DNA from: Vespa crabro
Lineage: Eukaryota; Arthropoda; Insecta; Hymenoptera; Vespidae
DNA length: 64,000 bases
Direction: 5' to 3'
Assembly: GCF_910589235.1 (NCBI RefSeq)
Contig: NC_060961.1
Span: forward strand, 4,555,001 to 4,619,000
The translations under genes and the position numbers were made by a program. The notes below the pieces were generated by a model that searched no databases, had not been told where the DNA came from, and saw only the letters and a program-made list of their open reading frames with translations. Shown piece by piece: positions 28,194-41,956 of this stretch (the stretch's first letter is position 1; each line of letters begins with the position of its first letter).

Positions 28194-29141
28194 TCTTCTT
28201 ATCTTACTCGCTTGCGTTACTTACAATTATTAATTAATTATTCAACCAATCAATTACGTACTCACTACAAACGGATGGCTCGTTTCAAGCACAAAGTACA
28301 AAACGTGATCGATCGAACAGCTCTCTTGTCAGCTTCTAATTACTCGTATCAACGTATCGTAGTTTAACACGAGAATTTCTAAGATTTACACGCGTAAAAC
28401 GTGTCGATGCAAAAGGAAACAAAAGAAATTGAAATTGAAATAAAAGTCGAGTAATTATCTAATTCATGAAGTACGAGAAGCATTTAAATGCGACGATCGA
28501 ATTGCATTTCAGGGTTTGCATACGTGCCCTTCTTCATACTTTATTGGAAATAAAAGTCCGATAAAAGAAAGGGGAGCGATCAAAAAATTTTCTATCTTTA
28601 TCGATTTTAATCAAAAATATGAACGAGGCTCGATGATAAACTTCCACAAGTTTGGCACACGAGAAAGGAGGGCGAAAGAAATTTTTGCAGCCCTTGTTGT
28701 TTCTTAATCGCTATATATTAATGAAAGGAGAGGGAGGATAATAGAAGCTAAAACATCACGTTGCGCACTGTGTGCTATACTCATGCCCATGGTAAATGAA
28801 ATTAATTATCATTTAATAGCTAATCCTGAAATTTTTTTTGCAACGATAATTCTTCCACGCTAGTTTTAAATCTTTCTTCTCTTTTTCTTCCCTTCTCTCA
28901 ACCTATCTCTTCAATTCTAATTCGAAACTGCTCTTGCATATTGTTTTTCTTGTTTTTTGTTTTTCTCGTTTTTTGTTTCACTACTACCTTGTACAGTGGT
29001 TCTAATTGTGGCTTAAAACGACAAGAAACCTTTTTTTTTTCACGACACACAAATGTATACTCTCTTTTGTTCTATCTTTTTTATCTTTCTCTTTATCTCT
29101 CTCGCATACATACACACAACATATATATTCACTCGATCACA

Positions 29142-29150
29142 CACTCTCTC

Positions 29151-29213
<63 letters not shown>

Positions 29214-29215
29214 CT
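29142..29215. repeat. (CT)n microsatellite
   Basis: A ct tract with ttt interruptions. Confidence 0.9.
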
Positions 29216-29396
29216 TAAAACCTTGAACACATTCAGACTTTCACACATACTAGTAGTTTGAAACGATTTAGAATTTATTTTATTGCGCGACGCATAGTGC
29301 TGCAAGTGTGTGTGAGAGAGAGTAAATTTGTTTCATATATGTATAATCTCTGTTCCTCTGCTTTTCACTCGTAATATAATATTTATAATATAATAT

Positions 29397-29398
<2 letters not shown>

Positions 29399-29454
<56 letters not shown>
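29399..29454. repeat. (TA)n microsatellite
   Basis: A pure ta tract of about 56 bp. Confidence 0.95.
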
Positions 29455-29458
<4 letters not shown>

Positions 29459-30398
29459 ATTACTCTCTGTGCCTTCTTTTTTTTCTTTCTCTTCTTCAAC
29501 TCCAAGTTAGATTGTTACAGATAATTACAAAGTTAATTACATTTAACGCAAATAAATATTCCTCACGAACTTCGACGAAATATTTACAACCTAGAATGTA
29601 TGTATTTATATCCTGATTACACGGATAGTCGCTATTGTTATTTTTTCTTTTTACGAGCATTCTTTCTCTCTTTTTATCTATCTCTTTTTTCTTCTCCGTA
29701 TGATATTATAACGCGCTTGTATCGATCGATCGTTAGTAGAGATATCGATTCGTTCATCACTTTTTAAATTCTTTCAACGAGTTCTCTTTTTACACTCGTC
29801 GATTTTTTTCTCTTTTTATTTCAACAAATTTATGAAAAACGTCAGGACATTTAAGCGTATTCTCATTCTGTCCAAATAATAATTTACTTTACAAGCTCTT
29901 TCTATCTTTCTCAAATTTTTTATTAATTCCCTTATAATATGTATATATATATATATGTGTGTGTGTATGTCTGTGTGTGTCTGTGTGTGTATATATATAT
30001 GTATATGTATATGTATATGTTACACCAATCTACACGGAGAGTAAATAAAAAATCTACTCACGATAGGACATCATTTTATAATTGGAACAACGTAAACGCG
30101 TAGAAGGAATGTATCGTAAAAATTGTTAATAATCGTATTGTTTAATTTAAGCTTCGTATTACATTTATCGCGAAGAGATTAAATTAAACGGAAAATCTAC
30201 TATCTGTCTACCGAAGGCGTCTCAACGATCGATCGTACAGCGAAACAAGGGACGTTCTTCAAATCGACGTCCAGCGATTTTTAATTAAGTATCGTGTCTA
30301 AAATATCTTCGCGATCGGGCACGACCGAACGCGGAACTTTGAAAGAACGAGGGTATTATCTTACTTTTAGTTTTAATAGAATACAAAGGTACGTGGGT

Positions 30399-30401
<3 letters not shown>

Positions 30402-30431
<30 letters not shown>

Positions 30432-30436
30432 CCCTT

Positions 30437-30485
<49 letters not shown>

Positions 30486-30516
30486 ATCACTTCTATTCAA
30501 TCGTTATTTATTTATT

Positions 30517-30552
<36 letters not shown>

Positions 30553-30584
30553 GTTATTATTATTATTATTATTTATTATCATTA
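30402..30584. repeat. (CT)n followed by (TTTA)n/(TTA)n
   Basis: Two adjacent tracts: ct (to about 30482) and tta/ttat (about 30506-30584). Confidence 0.9.
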
Positions 30585-31029
30585 TCAATATTATTGATAT
30601 TATTTATAAACATGGACAATAATTTCTCTTTTATTTTCTATTTCGCTCCGCTTTTGGACATCGCGGTTGGCATGGATAAAAATTTGAAATAAAATATTGT
30701 TGCTCCGTTTTATCGACAATTCCAGACAGACACGAGACCCTTAATGAATCGCACTTTATAACGCGTCGCTCAGCTATGAAAATTTCGTCTTTTCTCCATG
30801 TTCGAGATGAAACGAAATATTTCATTAGCAATATCGCAAACTATAATTATCATAGAGAAATTCTTCGGGAACCACGTCGATTCATCGAAACTACTGATAG
30901 TCCATAAATTCTAAGCATCTTTCGTTCTAAAGATTTTCTATATTAAATAGGTAGATAAATAATGTAGAATTATAGCTACGATGAAGACGACTAAATGTCT
31001 TCAAAATTTATCGAATATGTACATAGGTA

Positions 31030-31676
31030 CAGTGTGTAAAAAAAAAATTAATTATCTATTTAGATGAAATCGGACAATATTTTTAAAAATTTACTTTTCT
31101 TTTATATTTATTATGTTCAGTATGTGTTAAAAAGGATATAAATTTTCAAATTTTATTCTCATTCACATTCAAAATTTTAACAATAAATACACAAGAACGC
31201 GTCATTGCTGTAATATCCCATATCAAAGGAGTGCAATGTAATGAAATCATCCTATAGACAATGCGATTCGTGAACTTGTGAACCAAATTTAAAAGAATTG
31301 GATTCATATCCGGAATAGGTAGGAAGAAAACGAGAACAGCGCATAACAAACAATTGGTATCAAACAAGTACGACAATTGTTCAATTACGGAAGTCATTGG
31401 AAGACTCAACATATACAAAATAATAATTACAAAATATGTTTTTTTCGCAACGCTAAGGATAGATTTAAAATTTACAGATATAAAGATATAGCACATATTG
31501 AACATGGCAGATATTAATCAATAAAATTTTGAGTTAAAATATATAAATCATTTTTTGAATCATAATTAAGTAATAAACATAAATTTATGTAAATTCTTTT
31601 CTTTTTTTTTTTTCTTCTTCTTCATAAATTCAGCCGATTTCATTAAAGTAGATATTTTTAATTTTAAGACACACTG
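31030..31676 (+). mobile_element. 647-bp non-autonomous Tc1/mariner-type element
   Basis: Terminal inverted repeats of about 43 bp start cagtgtgt and end with atgaaatcgg on the inner side at both termini. TA duplications lie at 31028-31029 and 31677-31678. No DDE transposase frame is visible. The interior holds a 119-codon minus-strand ORF (31146-31505) that is unusually hydrophobic. Confidence 0.75.
31146..31505 (-). CDS. Hydrophobic ORF inside the 647-bp inverted-repeat element, possible captured fragment
   Basis: This open frame of 119 codons from ATG has two or three hydrophobic stretches (for example YFVIIILYMLSLPMTSVI and LLCAVLVFFLPIPDM) and no low-complexity repeat. It does not resemble a transposase. 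Its hydrophobic spacing faintly recalls the first membrane segments of insect odorant receptors, but no diagnostic motif is visible. It could be chance translation of AT-rich DNA. It lies wholly within the element and has no visible splice partners. Confidence 0.2.
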   Translation of the reverse strand: MFNMCYIFISVNFKSILSVAKKTYFVIIILYMLSLPMTSVIEQLSYLFDTNCLLCAVLVFFLPIPDMNPILLNLVHKFTNRIVYRMISLHCTPLIWDITAMTRSCVFIVKILNVNENKI

Positions 31677-31900
31677 TACGTGCATATTTAAATACGCTTT
31701 TAATGACATCTTAAAAAACGATTGATAATTATGAAAAATTTTAATTCTCGATATTATATTAAATATTCATAAGTAATTAGTTATACATGCATCAAGAGAA
31801 AACGAGGAATTAAGAAACGGTGAAAAATTTCTCTTTTTAAGGAAACGACGAAGTTCGACCCGAAGCCCGATCGCCTAATCAACAAAAATAAGTACATAGA

Positions 31901-31959
<59 letters not shown>

Positions 31960-34079
31960 TTCACATACGAATTATTCGTAAGATCGTCACGATCTCACCA
32001 CGTTTGAGATTATCGAATATATCTAAAACTTTTTGCAAGATATGAAAAATAACTATACGACTCGGAGTAAGGCATATTATGGTGCCATTTTCTCATTTCG
32101 CAACTTGTCTATCTTTCCTGTCGTAGGTAGAATCGATTCATTTTATTAAGAATTAGATCTCATTCTTTTTTTCCATCTTCTTCCTACATCCTTTTCTGAT
32201 AAGATAAACAAATTACAGAGAAGCGCGCAAACAACATCATAATATATCGAACGTCGATGAATGTCGATATAATTAACATGGATAAAACGAATCCCGAATA
32301 GTGATTCAAACTCAATGTAGAAATTCAATTTGTTCGAATCATCATTCTTGGAAATTCTATAGTAATCCTTTGCGAGTGACTTTCTGGATCTAAAGTATTA
32401 ACGTATTATCATTATAATTTCTGTCATACGGTCCAATGAAAATTTTTGTAAACGCGAAGTCAAACGCGAAGAATTTCTTTTCGAAAGGTTACAACGAGAC
32501 CGTGAATTTCTATGGTCACCGTTGAAACGTTTTGGACGTTTAATCTCGCTATTAAGATCCCTATGCAAAATCATCGATTCAATCTTTTTCTATCTTTTCT
32601 CGCCGGAATCAAAATTATCTCTCTGTGTGTGTGTGTGTATGTGTGTGTGTGTATTAGAAATAAAAATTAATAGTGCATATAGTCTCATCGACGAGATCCA
32701 ATACAAAATTTCTTCAAGAAGAACCAATCGTTGATCTTGGATCGTAGTTAAATCGTATCAATTCCATTCTCTCAATTTTTATCTTGCTTGAATATTCCAT
32801 TCTTGATCCGATGATATATCTTGAGAAACTTCTCGTCGAATTTTCCTCATTTTTTCAAATAATCTCTTGATTATTTCTGCCGTGTAGTAGTAGACATTTC
32901 GAAACTTCTATCTCGTCGACTCGTGTATTCGTTCTTTCTTTACTGCAATATATGCATACATTGTATCGTTTGTAAATCTATTTTTTATCGTCAAACATTG
33001 AAAATGAAAGATAATTTATTCTTGTATAAATTCGATCGTATTCAATATCGAAAAGTATTTTGATGAGATCGAGATGCTTACAATGAGAAAATAATCTCCT
33101 TTCTCTCTTTTCTCTATAGAAATAAATTTAATAAGACGAAGAGATATGAATGGATTTTAAATGTCACAATCGAAATTGAATATCGTCATGGATAAAGTGT
33201 CGGAGAGAAGATTTGAACGCGCGCAGATGTTCGAATGAAACTTAAACCCAACTAATTTGAATATTTATATCGACTGTATTAATCGAAGTACTTAATGTAA
33301 GAAATAAAAGATGATACCATTAATCCATTGAAAATCAGTCAATACATTTAAAGTACTTCGTCGATCAGATATATTATAGATATAGATATATATATATGTA
33401 TATATTCTTCATAAAAAAAAAAAAAAAAACAAAAACAAATCTAGAAAATCGAATGATTTTTAACGTTGAAAAACGTCTTAATTATTTTATTAAGACATTC
33501 GATAGATCGAAAATAATCTTACATTTTATAATATCAATATTATCAAATGAAAAAACGTATAATTATTTCGTCGAAATAAATTATTCGATAACGTTAATTG
33601 GTACATATATACATAGAAAATTATGTTGCCAAGGGATACATTTTCAACGTGTCAACGTCAGTAATCGTATTAATAGAATTATTGGAATATCATAAAATTT
33701 CTATGATTCTGGCTAGCCACAAAATGTAAACCTACATGCAACATAATCGATACTCATCTAATTACGATAATATCAGCTTCGTTATATCACTAATAGATAG
33801 ATATTCCATTACTTCAACTATTTTTGGTCGAAAGAACTCGATCGAATTTGTGATAATAAAATGATAAGGAAAGTCGAGATTATCAGGGAATAAATGATTA
33901 TAACGTCAGATTCTTTCATGATAAGAATAATTGTTCGTAAGTCTAAATAGCATATCTTAATTTTCTGACAGAAAGAAAACGTTCTGTTGCAAGAAGCTTA
34001 TCGTGTTCATGGTATATTGTATTCGTTCGGTGAAACTATGACGGATATCTCGCTATAAGCCGAAAATCCTACTATCTAT

Positions 34080-34134
<55 letters not shown>

Positions 34135-35902
34135 TCTCTTTGTATTCTTAAAAACTCGGCCGGAATCCGATGCAGCTATTAACGAAACTCATGCGAGTTC
34201 TCGGAATAGTCGGCAGTTTTTGAAAGTTATTCGTAACAAGCGCGCCAATCATGAACAGCCTAGAACTCGGTCATCTATTGTCACCGCTTTTTTCAAGCTT
34301 GAACCAAATTTCCGAAAGTCAAACGAGAGTAAAAGAGAAAGAGAAAAAGAAATCCCTTTTAAAGTCAGCCTTCTGGAACATTTCACGAAAAATGGGGAGC
34401 TAAATATGAGATTGCCAATATACTAGAAGATATAATTCTTTGGATTATAAGAATCTCCTTTTTTTTTTTATTTTTTTTCTTTTTTTTTCTTTTTTTTTTT
34501 TTTTGATATAGTACTGACAAACTCGTGTGAAATTCTATCTGAAATTATAATTTGACACTGAGACATCTCGTTCTTATCTCGCATTCAAATCTTGTATTCA
34601 AATCTCGCATTCAAACCTCGCTTCTCTGCGTTTATCTGACTGCGTGTACGCGACGTAATACAACTGAATTCTAATGTTACATCGAAGTTACATCGAAATT
34701 GTATTGTATTTAATCTTTACAAAGCAAATTGTTTAACTTTATCATTATTGTTCCGTTGAAGATTCTACAAAACCGCGATGTAGCGTATACCTACAGGTTA
34801 TTTCAAATTTTTCCTTACAAACTTTGACAAAACAGAAACAATTTTTTAATATGAAACGTAAACTCGCTTGATGTAAATAATTTCTCTTCAACATTTCCAT
34901 CTCTCAACGAATCCGAATTAGATCGATAGATTCACTGAATCTAAATTATATCCGATGCTAAATCCATCGATTTGAAGCCGATGCTTATATTACGGTTTCA
35001 CGTTTGGACGCATTCGAATTTGCCAATCTCACAGAAAATTTATTAAACTGGCAAGTACGAATTGGCCGTCGTAAGTCGGTATATGCAAACGAAGAACATA
35101 AAGTGAAATATGTATATAAACGAATTTTTATGAACTTTTATCAAGTTTTATCATTAAAATCGATCAATTTTAAAAGAAAAATAATATACTTTTATAAAAT
35201 AATTTATTGAATAATTTCTATCGTATTATCAGATAAAATTAAGATCAATATAATTTTAATTTTCGATAGCGATATAACGACATATTATTATTGCCTACAA
35301 TTTGTTTCCCTTTAAAAGACGACTTGTCGATTTCGAGTGTAAAAATATTTTCATCTTTTTGACAGGTTCTTAGTACAGTTCAACAAAGATTATGAACCAA
35401 TCTAATTTTTCGAATTCACTATACATTAAAAATTAAAAAGTATCATCGGAAAGAGAAAGCAAATCATGTAAAAGTACCAAACAATTTCGACAAATTTATG
35501 CGGGAAAGAAAAAATGAATCGAAGAATAGTAGAATTAGTAGAGATATAGAATAGTAGAGATTCGAAGAATCGATCAAAGAGAGCAATAAAACGGCAAAGG
35601 ATGAAGAAACTCGAACAACGAATCAGTCGCATAACAGACATTCCAACGAAACCCGCCAATCGATCGGTCAAAGTTCGATAGCGGAGTTCAATTTAGAAAG
35701 TCGATAAAAAAGAAGAAAAAAGAAAAAGAGAAAGACAGAGGCGATCTCATAGGAAAAGATGGACTTTGACTACTTGTACAACTATCGGATTTCCGAAAGT
35801 TGAACGATGAATTCGAGAAGGAAAATAGGCTTTACTATGGCACGTGTTCTTGAAAAGTCGGCCAGGTTGCTGAGTGCTGTGAAAGATTCAAAAAGGAGAC
35901 GC

Positions 35903-35936
<34 letters not shown>

Positions 35937-36817
35937 CGAAGAAACAACTGTCACAATTGTCATGCGAAAGAAGGAATCAACGAAACAGAGTAAAGAAAAA
36001 AAAACGCGAATGATGGAAGAGTGTCGGAAGATAGAGGGTGAAAGAAACGAGAGATATATAATAGCTAACTGGTTCACACCAAAAGGGTTGGAAAGAGATA
36101 GAGAGATGGGCCAAAAGTAAGAAGAAGGAGAGAGAAGCTCGAGAGTATCTCGAGAATAAGTCGAGACGTCCGTGAAAGTGCTGCTGATGGCGCGTACGCG
36201 TCTCTTTTTGTCTATATGCTAGTTTGTGTGATCCATCACAACACATACACACATTTGCACAGAACGGCTATCTCGTCGAAGCTGGCTAGAGCAGGAGAAT
36301 GAGCGATAGAAATAACACACTCGACTCGGTTGCTGGCACCCCAGGAAGATATAGAGAGAAGAGTAACACAGCTGAGAGTCAAGAACTCTGATCGATATCT
36401 CTACTAGATTATACCTTGAGGCTCTTTCAGACTTACTTCGAGAGAAAGGGGGTAGAGAATAAGAGAAAGAGAAAGAGATAAAGTTGTTACTGTACGGTCG
36501 ATGAACAAATAACGTAGCTCATTCTCATAATTTAAAATGAACGAATTCTACACTTCGATTTCATTTTCGATTGAATCGAAACACAAGAAACATCGAATAA
36601 ATCTCGATTCTAAAATAATAAAAATAAACTAAAATTAATATAGATAATCATTATATATCGTATAATTATATTCTCTTGATTTTATTGAAACTTTGTCGTT
36701 CGAGATATCGATCGAACAATGACGACTCTATGCAGAAGAGTAACTGTGAGATAAGCCATTGGGAACGCATTCATTCCACACCAGGTATTTCGACGGTTTA
36801 CCTCTGTGCAAATTTAC
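31677..36817. other. Non-coding block
   Basis: AT-rich DNA with TA (31907-31957), GT (32622-32652) and CT (34088-34132) tracts. The 35700-36500 part is richer in G and purines and includes a GA tract (35907-35930). It could be transcribed or regulatory, but no frame has splice support. Confidence 0.45.
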
Positions 36818-36950
36818 CTTCGACCTCGTTTCGAAGGATCAAGCTCCTTTCTCGAACTAGCTTCGTCCTCGAGTCGAGCATCCACAGCTCTCAGGATCGA
36901 AATTCGAGCAACGAGCTTTGGTGTTCGATTACCGGCTGATTCATCATCCA
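36818..36950 (-). CDS. Coding-like segment with donor on the minus strand
   Basis: On the minus strand a frame of about 65 codons is open from near 37020 to a donor-like site (cgaag/gtaaat) near 36818. The central part reads VDDESAGNRTPKLVARISIL and then RAVDARLEDEASSRKELDPS, a composition typical of real protein. Acceptors upstream are weak (gattcagtcag). An overlapping + strand frame (36676-36939) is also open, so the GC-richer patch may be non-coding. No family is recognised. Confidence 0.22.
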
Positions 36951-37029
36951 CTTGCTGACTGAATCGCCTCGATAGTAGACTCGATACTATGGCCGATACA
37001 TACTTTGCGAGAAATCATCTCACTAAACA

Positions 37030-37810
37030 CACTCTCCATTATGTTCGGATAAAACAACGAGACTATGCTAGAAATATTAACTGGTACTGCGCTATGAGCC
37101 AATAAGTTTCGGGAATAAGCGAATATCAATTCTGATATTTCGTCGATTATTTAACTATCTCGATGAATCAAAAAAATCACTTCTTTAAAAAAAAAAATCT
37201 TTTCTTTAATAGAGATCATACAATGAGTTATTATCTTTCTCAAATTATTCGGATCAAAAGGTCATATTCCATGCTCGAACGACGAATATCCGATATTAAT
37301 TACCGTGTAATCAAGTTTTATTATAGCTTCGTCCTTCTAACTAGAAGTAAGCATCTCGATCTTAAAGCGTAATCCAATAATCGCGAAAAGAACTGAAGGG
37401 GTAGCTTGTATAATTATCGTTCGACCTTGACGAGATGGATACGACAAAAAGTCGTTGCGTTTTACCCTTTCACGGGTTACAAGAGATTATACACTTGTAG
37501 GATAACAGTTGACCAGTTTTCGCTTGAGGGAACGACAAAAGCTTAATTAGTGTTAATAAAATGGTAACCATCGAAGAATATTTCGTAAAGAAATCCTTGA
37601 CGCATGATTTCCCTTTAGGTATTCTTTGTCTTCATGAATTTGAATTCGTCCAAGTAAAAAAAAAAAAAAAAAAAAAAATTCAATGTAAATATAAAAAAAA
37701 AACAAGAACAAAAATTTTGTTATACATCACAATTAAAATATGATTTTAAAATATCATTTTATTTAAATATTTAAATATTAATTCAATATTTTGATTCAAA
37801 ATAAAAATAT

Positions 37811-37849
<39 letters not shown>

Positions 37850-39151
37850 TGATTCTTTATAGATAAGGACTAACTTACGATTACTGGATTACTTGTAATG
37901 TTCGCGAAAGAAATAGAGTGAAATATCGAAAAAGAATGGAAAACTTATTGTGTGTAGAGAAAAAAAAAATAAACAGCGTAAACCACCGAAAGTAGCCAGA
38001 AATTTTCAAAAAGAAAATGTGAGAGCTTTCTCCAACGCTTGGAGCAATAACAATATGTACGTGTAAACTTTTCTACTACTATACAAGAAAGTGTCCGACA
38101 AGAAAAAAGAAAACGATTGACTAAAGCAAGTTTGTACATTTCATGCGAACCGAATCAATACAAATTTCTTAAAAATTTTTGAAACGATTCGATCATTGTG
38201 AAGTTTCGAAACGTTTCCGTAATTATTCGAAATTGAAAATTCTTGAAAAGTTTTGAAAACTGTTTAGAATTTTGATAATCTCGAATACGTTAAAATCATT
38301 TTGAACCATTTATTATGTAAAAAAGAATTATAATCATCATTTCAAAACTTAAAATAATTAATTTTTCAAGATCTTCAAGAATTTTTAATTTCGAATTATA
38401 TCTACTGGTATTTCCCACTTTACATATTTCTAAATTTAACAGAGAATTTAATATATTTTGAACTATATAATATCAAATAAATTTATCTTATATCGAAAAT
38501 TAGTAAAACTTTCAATGAAACTAATTAATTGTCAGAAACAAAAGTTATACTTATTGTATCGTGTTTATGGGAAACGTCAGTTCTCACTTTACGAAAAATG
38601 GGATCGAAATGAATTAATTTGTAAGAACAGAAATTACTCATGTATTCAAACTGACTCGAAACTTTCGTCATATACATTGTGTGATCCTGATAAAGTGTTG
38701 CGAATTATTCGTTGATTACTAATTTATCGTTAATTGACAAAAGTATCAGTAATCAGCGATACGTGTTCACGAAAATCTATCAAATTCCACGAAGAAGTTT
38801 ACGACTACTTCCGGTGACGCGCTTTATACATTCCTCTTCTCAATGTTCCTTTATTCTTTCTTTTTCGACGATATCTCTCCATCTGTTTTCTAGTTTATTT
38901 TTTTTTTTTTATTATTATTATTTTCTAGAATTCTTTTTCTATTTTATTTATTTTTTTTTTGTTATTTTTTTGTTTGTTTTTTTTTTTTTTTTAATTTTTT
39001 TATTTCTTTTTAAATGATCGTGATTCAGGCTCACCGTATTCATGGCCAGATGGCCATGGTTAGTTCTCGAAGCAATCGGTAGAGAAGAACGATGATAGTT
39101 ATAGGTGATCTTATTAGCGGATATGGTGATCGTGATTGGTCTCGATCGTAC
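37030..39151. other. Non-coding block, possible 3' UTR of the minus-strand exon at 39.2 kb
   Basis: AT-rich DNA with poly-A runs and a TA tract (37817-37845). The T-rich DNA at 38890-39015 directly below the stop of the 39152-39292 exon would be its 3' UTR if that exon is real. Confidence 0.4.
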
Positions 39152-39292
39152 TCAAGCGGTCTCCGAAAGCGGAAGCGGTGGCTGCCCACCGGAAGTAGTC
39201 ATGGCAGGCGCGGTGTTGGTTGTGGTGGTGGGGACCGGAAGTGGCTGTAGGGCCTGCATGTCACAGGTGTGGGAACCGCGCTTCTTTAGGTC
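39152..39292 (-). CDS. Candidate alternative last exon of the minus-strand gene
   Basis: A minus-strand acceptor (aattgttccag) is followed by 46 codons in phase 0 (DLKKRGSHTCDMQALQPLPV, then a Thr/Pro-rich tail ending PLPLSETA) and TGA at 39154-39152. It is GC-rich within AT-rich DNA and shares the Pro/Thr/Gln bias of the 63.8-kb exon. If the same gene uses it, it gives a different C-terminus from the 46.3-kb exon. It could also belong to a separate gene. T-rich DNA immediately below contains possible minus-strand polyadenylation signals. Confidence 0.45.
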   Translation of the reverse strand, partial: DLKKRGSHTCDMQALQPLPVPTTTTNTAPAMTTSGGQPPLPLSETA

Positions 39293-39375
39293 CTGGAACA
39301 ATTGGCATTTCGGATATGTTTGAATGTTCTTTCCTTCCTTCCCACTCTTTTCTTTTTTCTCCTCAACTTCTTATC

Positions 39376-39376
39376 A

Positions 39377-39452
<76 letters not shown>

Positions 39453-39462
39453 TTCGCTCGCT

Positions 39463-39500
<38 letters not shown>

Positions 39501-39579
39501 CTTTTTCTCTGCATCTCTCCATTTTCTCTCTCTCTCTCTCTCTCGTTCTCTCGCTCGCTCGTTCGCTCGCTCTCTCATT
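39376..39579. repeat. Compound (CT)n tract, about 200 bp
   Basis: Ct repeats with cgct, gttc and ttt interruptions. The tract lies about 80 bp upstream, on the minus strand, of the acceptor of the 39.2-kb exon. Confidence 0.9.
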
Positions 39580-40702
39580 TCTAAATCGACTAAGGCAGAT
39601 TAAACTACATCTACCTCTCCTCCCTCACCTCTCTTCTCTCATTCTCTTTTTAGTTGTATCGATTGCTTCTTTGTTCGCTCTTGTGGAGAGCGCAATTTAA
39701 AAGAAAAAGTGCAACGCAATAGTACTCTATCAAGTGTCACGGTCAAAACTCAGAATGCAAGGTATTCGAGACAACCACAAGGAACTTTCGAACTAGTTTG
39801 AAGATCGACTTCGCGTATTTTCCGAAAGAATCGGCTTAGGATATAAAAGCTCTTCTCGCGCTTGGATGGTAGGAATGAGAAAAAATAGAATAAAAATCTT
39901 GAATGATAGAGGAAAGAAATTATATATACGAGCGTGAAAGTACGTCGATGAGAAAGTATTATTAAAAGAGTGTTGCACGATGATCGTTGTCTTCTTCCTT
40001 TTCTTTTTTTGTATTTTTTCTGTTTTTATTTTTTTTCTTCTTTTTTTCTTGTCTTTTTTTTCTAGAAAGAGAAGAAAAATGATGCTCGGCTTCGATAATG
40101 TTGAAGGAGAAAATTATTTATCCATTCGAGAGAAAAGCATTGTATGTTAGATTTGAAATATTATAAAATATTCAAAAGAATCGAACGTCAGGTTACCTTT
40201 AAAAATATATGATAAAAAAATAAATACTTGCACGCGTATTTCGAGAAAAGAAAGGAGGGTCGAATCGTTTTTCTTCCTCTTTTTCTTTTTATATTTGTTC
40301 TGTTTTTTTTTTAACTTTATTTTTATAAATTTGAAAAAGTCATAAAATATTTTATCGAGTTAGTATTCGTTTCTTTTTTTATTTTTTCTTTTTTTTTTTA
40401 TTTTTTTTTTTTTTATTTTTTTTTTTTTTTTTAGTCGAAAGAACGGAGAGAGAGCTAGAGGAAGGGGAGAATGAAAGAGACACGTGGCCACGTGCAGAGA
40501 AATCAAAATCATGCGTAACAATGAACAACAAAGACAATTATATAATAAAACAACAAGTGCGAAGCAAGCAACAATAAGAATTAAAAATACAATGAAGAAC
40601 AAGAAGAAGATAATACGTAAAATTGTTAAAGAGAAGAACGAATAGTACAGGAACTACGAAGATATGAACTATGAACTGTATATGTATGTACATATGTACA
40701 TA

Positions 40703-40733
<31 letters not shown>

Positions 40734-41884
40734 TTACAAAAGCATGCAATATATGTAAAATATTTATTGAAAGCATGATATAACAAAGCTTTACGATATG
40801 TACATAGATCTTTTTGTCGAAGCTCTTTTCGTTTTCTTTTTGTTAAATAAATAAAATTAATAAAAACGAAAAAAGTTTTCGTTCTTTCTATGTAACAATG
40901 ACGAAAATTAACGAATTATCAAGTTCAAAGTATTAAGCAAAAATGTACACGTCATATTATAATATATAGGTAAAAATAAAAGAATAATTAGTAGAGTCTC
41001 ATCTGATGAACGTATCTCGGGTATGTATAATGAATTCACGCTTAATTACATCAAGTTTGAGCAAACTAAATTTATTAGGAAGTTCTTCAGTCCGGAAAAG
41101 TTGGACGTTCTACGTTCGGTCTGAATATACTAAAACTCGGACTAAGTCCGTGAAAACATATGCTTGAACGCATTGCGGTGACCTTTACGAGTCAACGTAT
41201 TCATCATTGTCCATTTGTCGTCGTTTGCTCGATAGTTAACGCTATGTTCTGTTTTCTTCGAAGACAGGAATCGTTCGAGCTAATAATTCCTCATGACAAG
41301 CTGCACCGCACTGCAGGTGCGACGATGCACTTCGTGCACTCTTGTGTACACATACCTAATCCGTACAAGCTTTCATCAAATACGTATGTACGTATGTACG
41401 TGTATATATGTATTGAATAATTTAAAACTGAACTGAAACTTAAGCTAAATAAAATTTTGTAAAATACTTGCACTCAATGACGTCCGTCGAAATTAAATAA
41501 AAACTATATCGCATTCAAAACCGGAAATAATGTCAAGCAGGATTCTCAGGTATCGAATATAATATATACAAGTACGTTATATAAATAATTTACCTTTCTA
41601 TCCGAGTGTAAGTACATGTAGAAACTACAGGAACTTATCGAATATTCGTCGAAATAATTATTGATATCAAAATGCAATACAAGGGAATAATTTATCATAA
41701 AATTAAATTGTTGCATTCAATATATCTATTTTATCGAATGAAGTCAAAATTTATTATATTATCAGTAGCGCTATAAAAGTAAAAGGATACTTGTGCGAAA
41801 TGAAATAATTCATTTTTATTAATTCAGAGATGGAGAATGATTAAAGTATCATAGGACGTCCAACCAAAAGCAATGTTACCCCTT

Positions 41885-41886
<2 letters not shown>

Positions 41887-41953
<67 letters not shown>

Positions 41954-41956
41954 ATA
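41887..41956. repeat. (TA)n microsatellite
   Basis: A ta tract of about 70 bp with tac and tgt interruptions. Confidence 0.95.

Larger units (their letters stand above)
20343..31029. other. Non-coding block downstream of the channel gene
   Basis: About 10.7 kb. It begins with the channel 3' UTR, whose end is not assigned, and continues as AT-rich DNA with many simple repeats. Moderately GC-richer patches occur near 21320-21430 (a hairpin), 22010-22100, 26810-26870 and 30230-30350. None has paired splice sites and a convincing frame. Confidence 0.5.
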
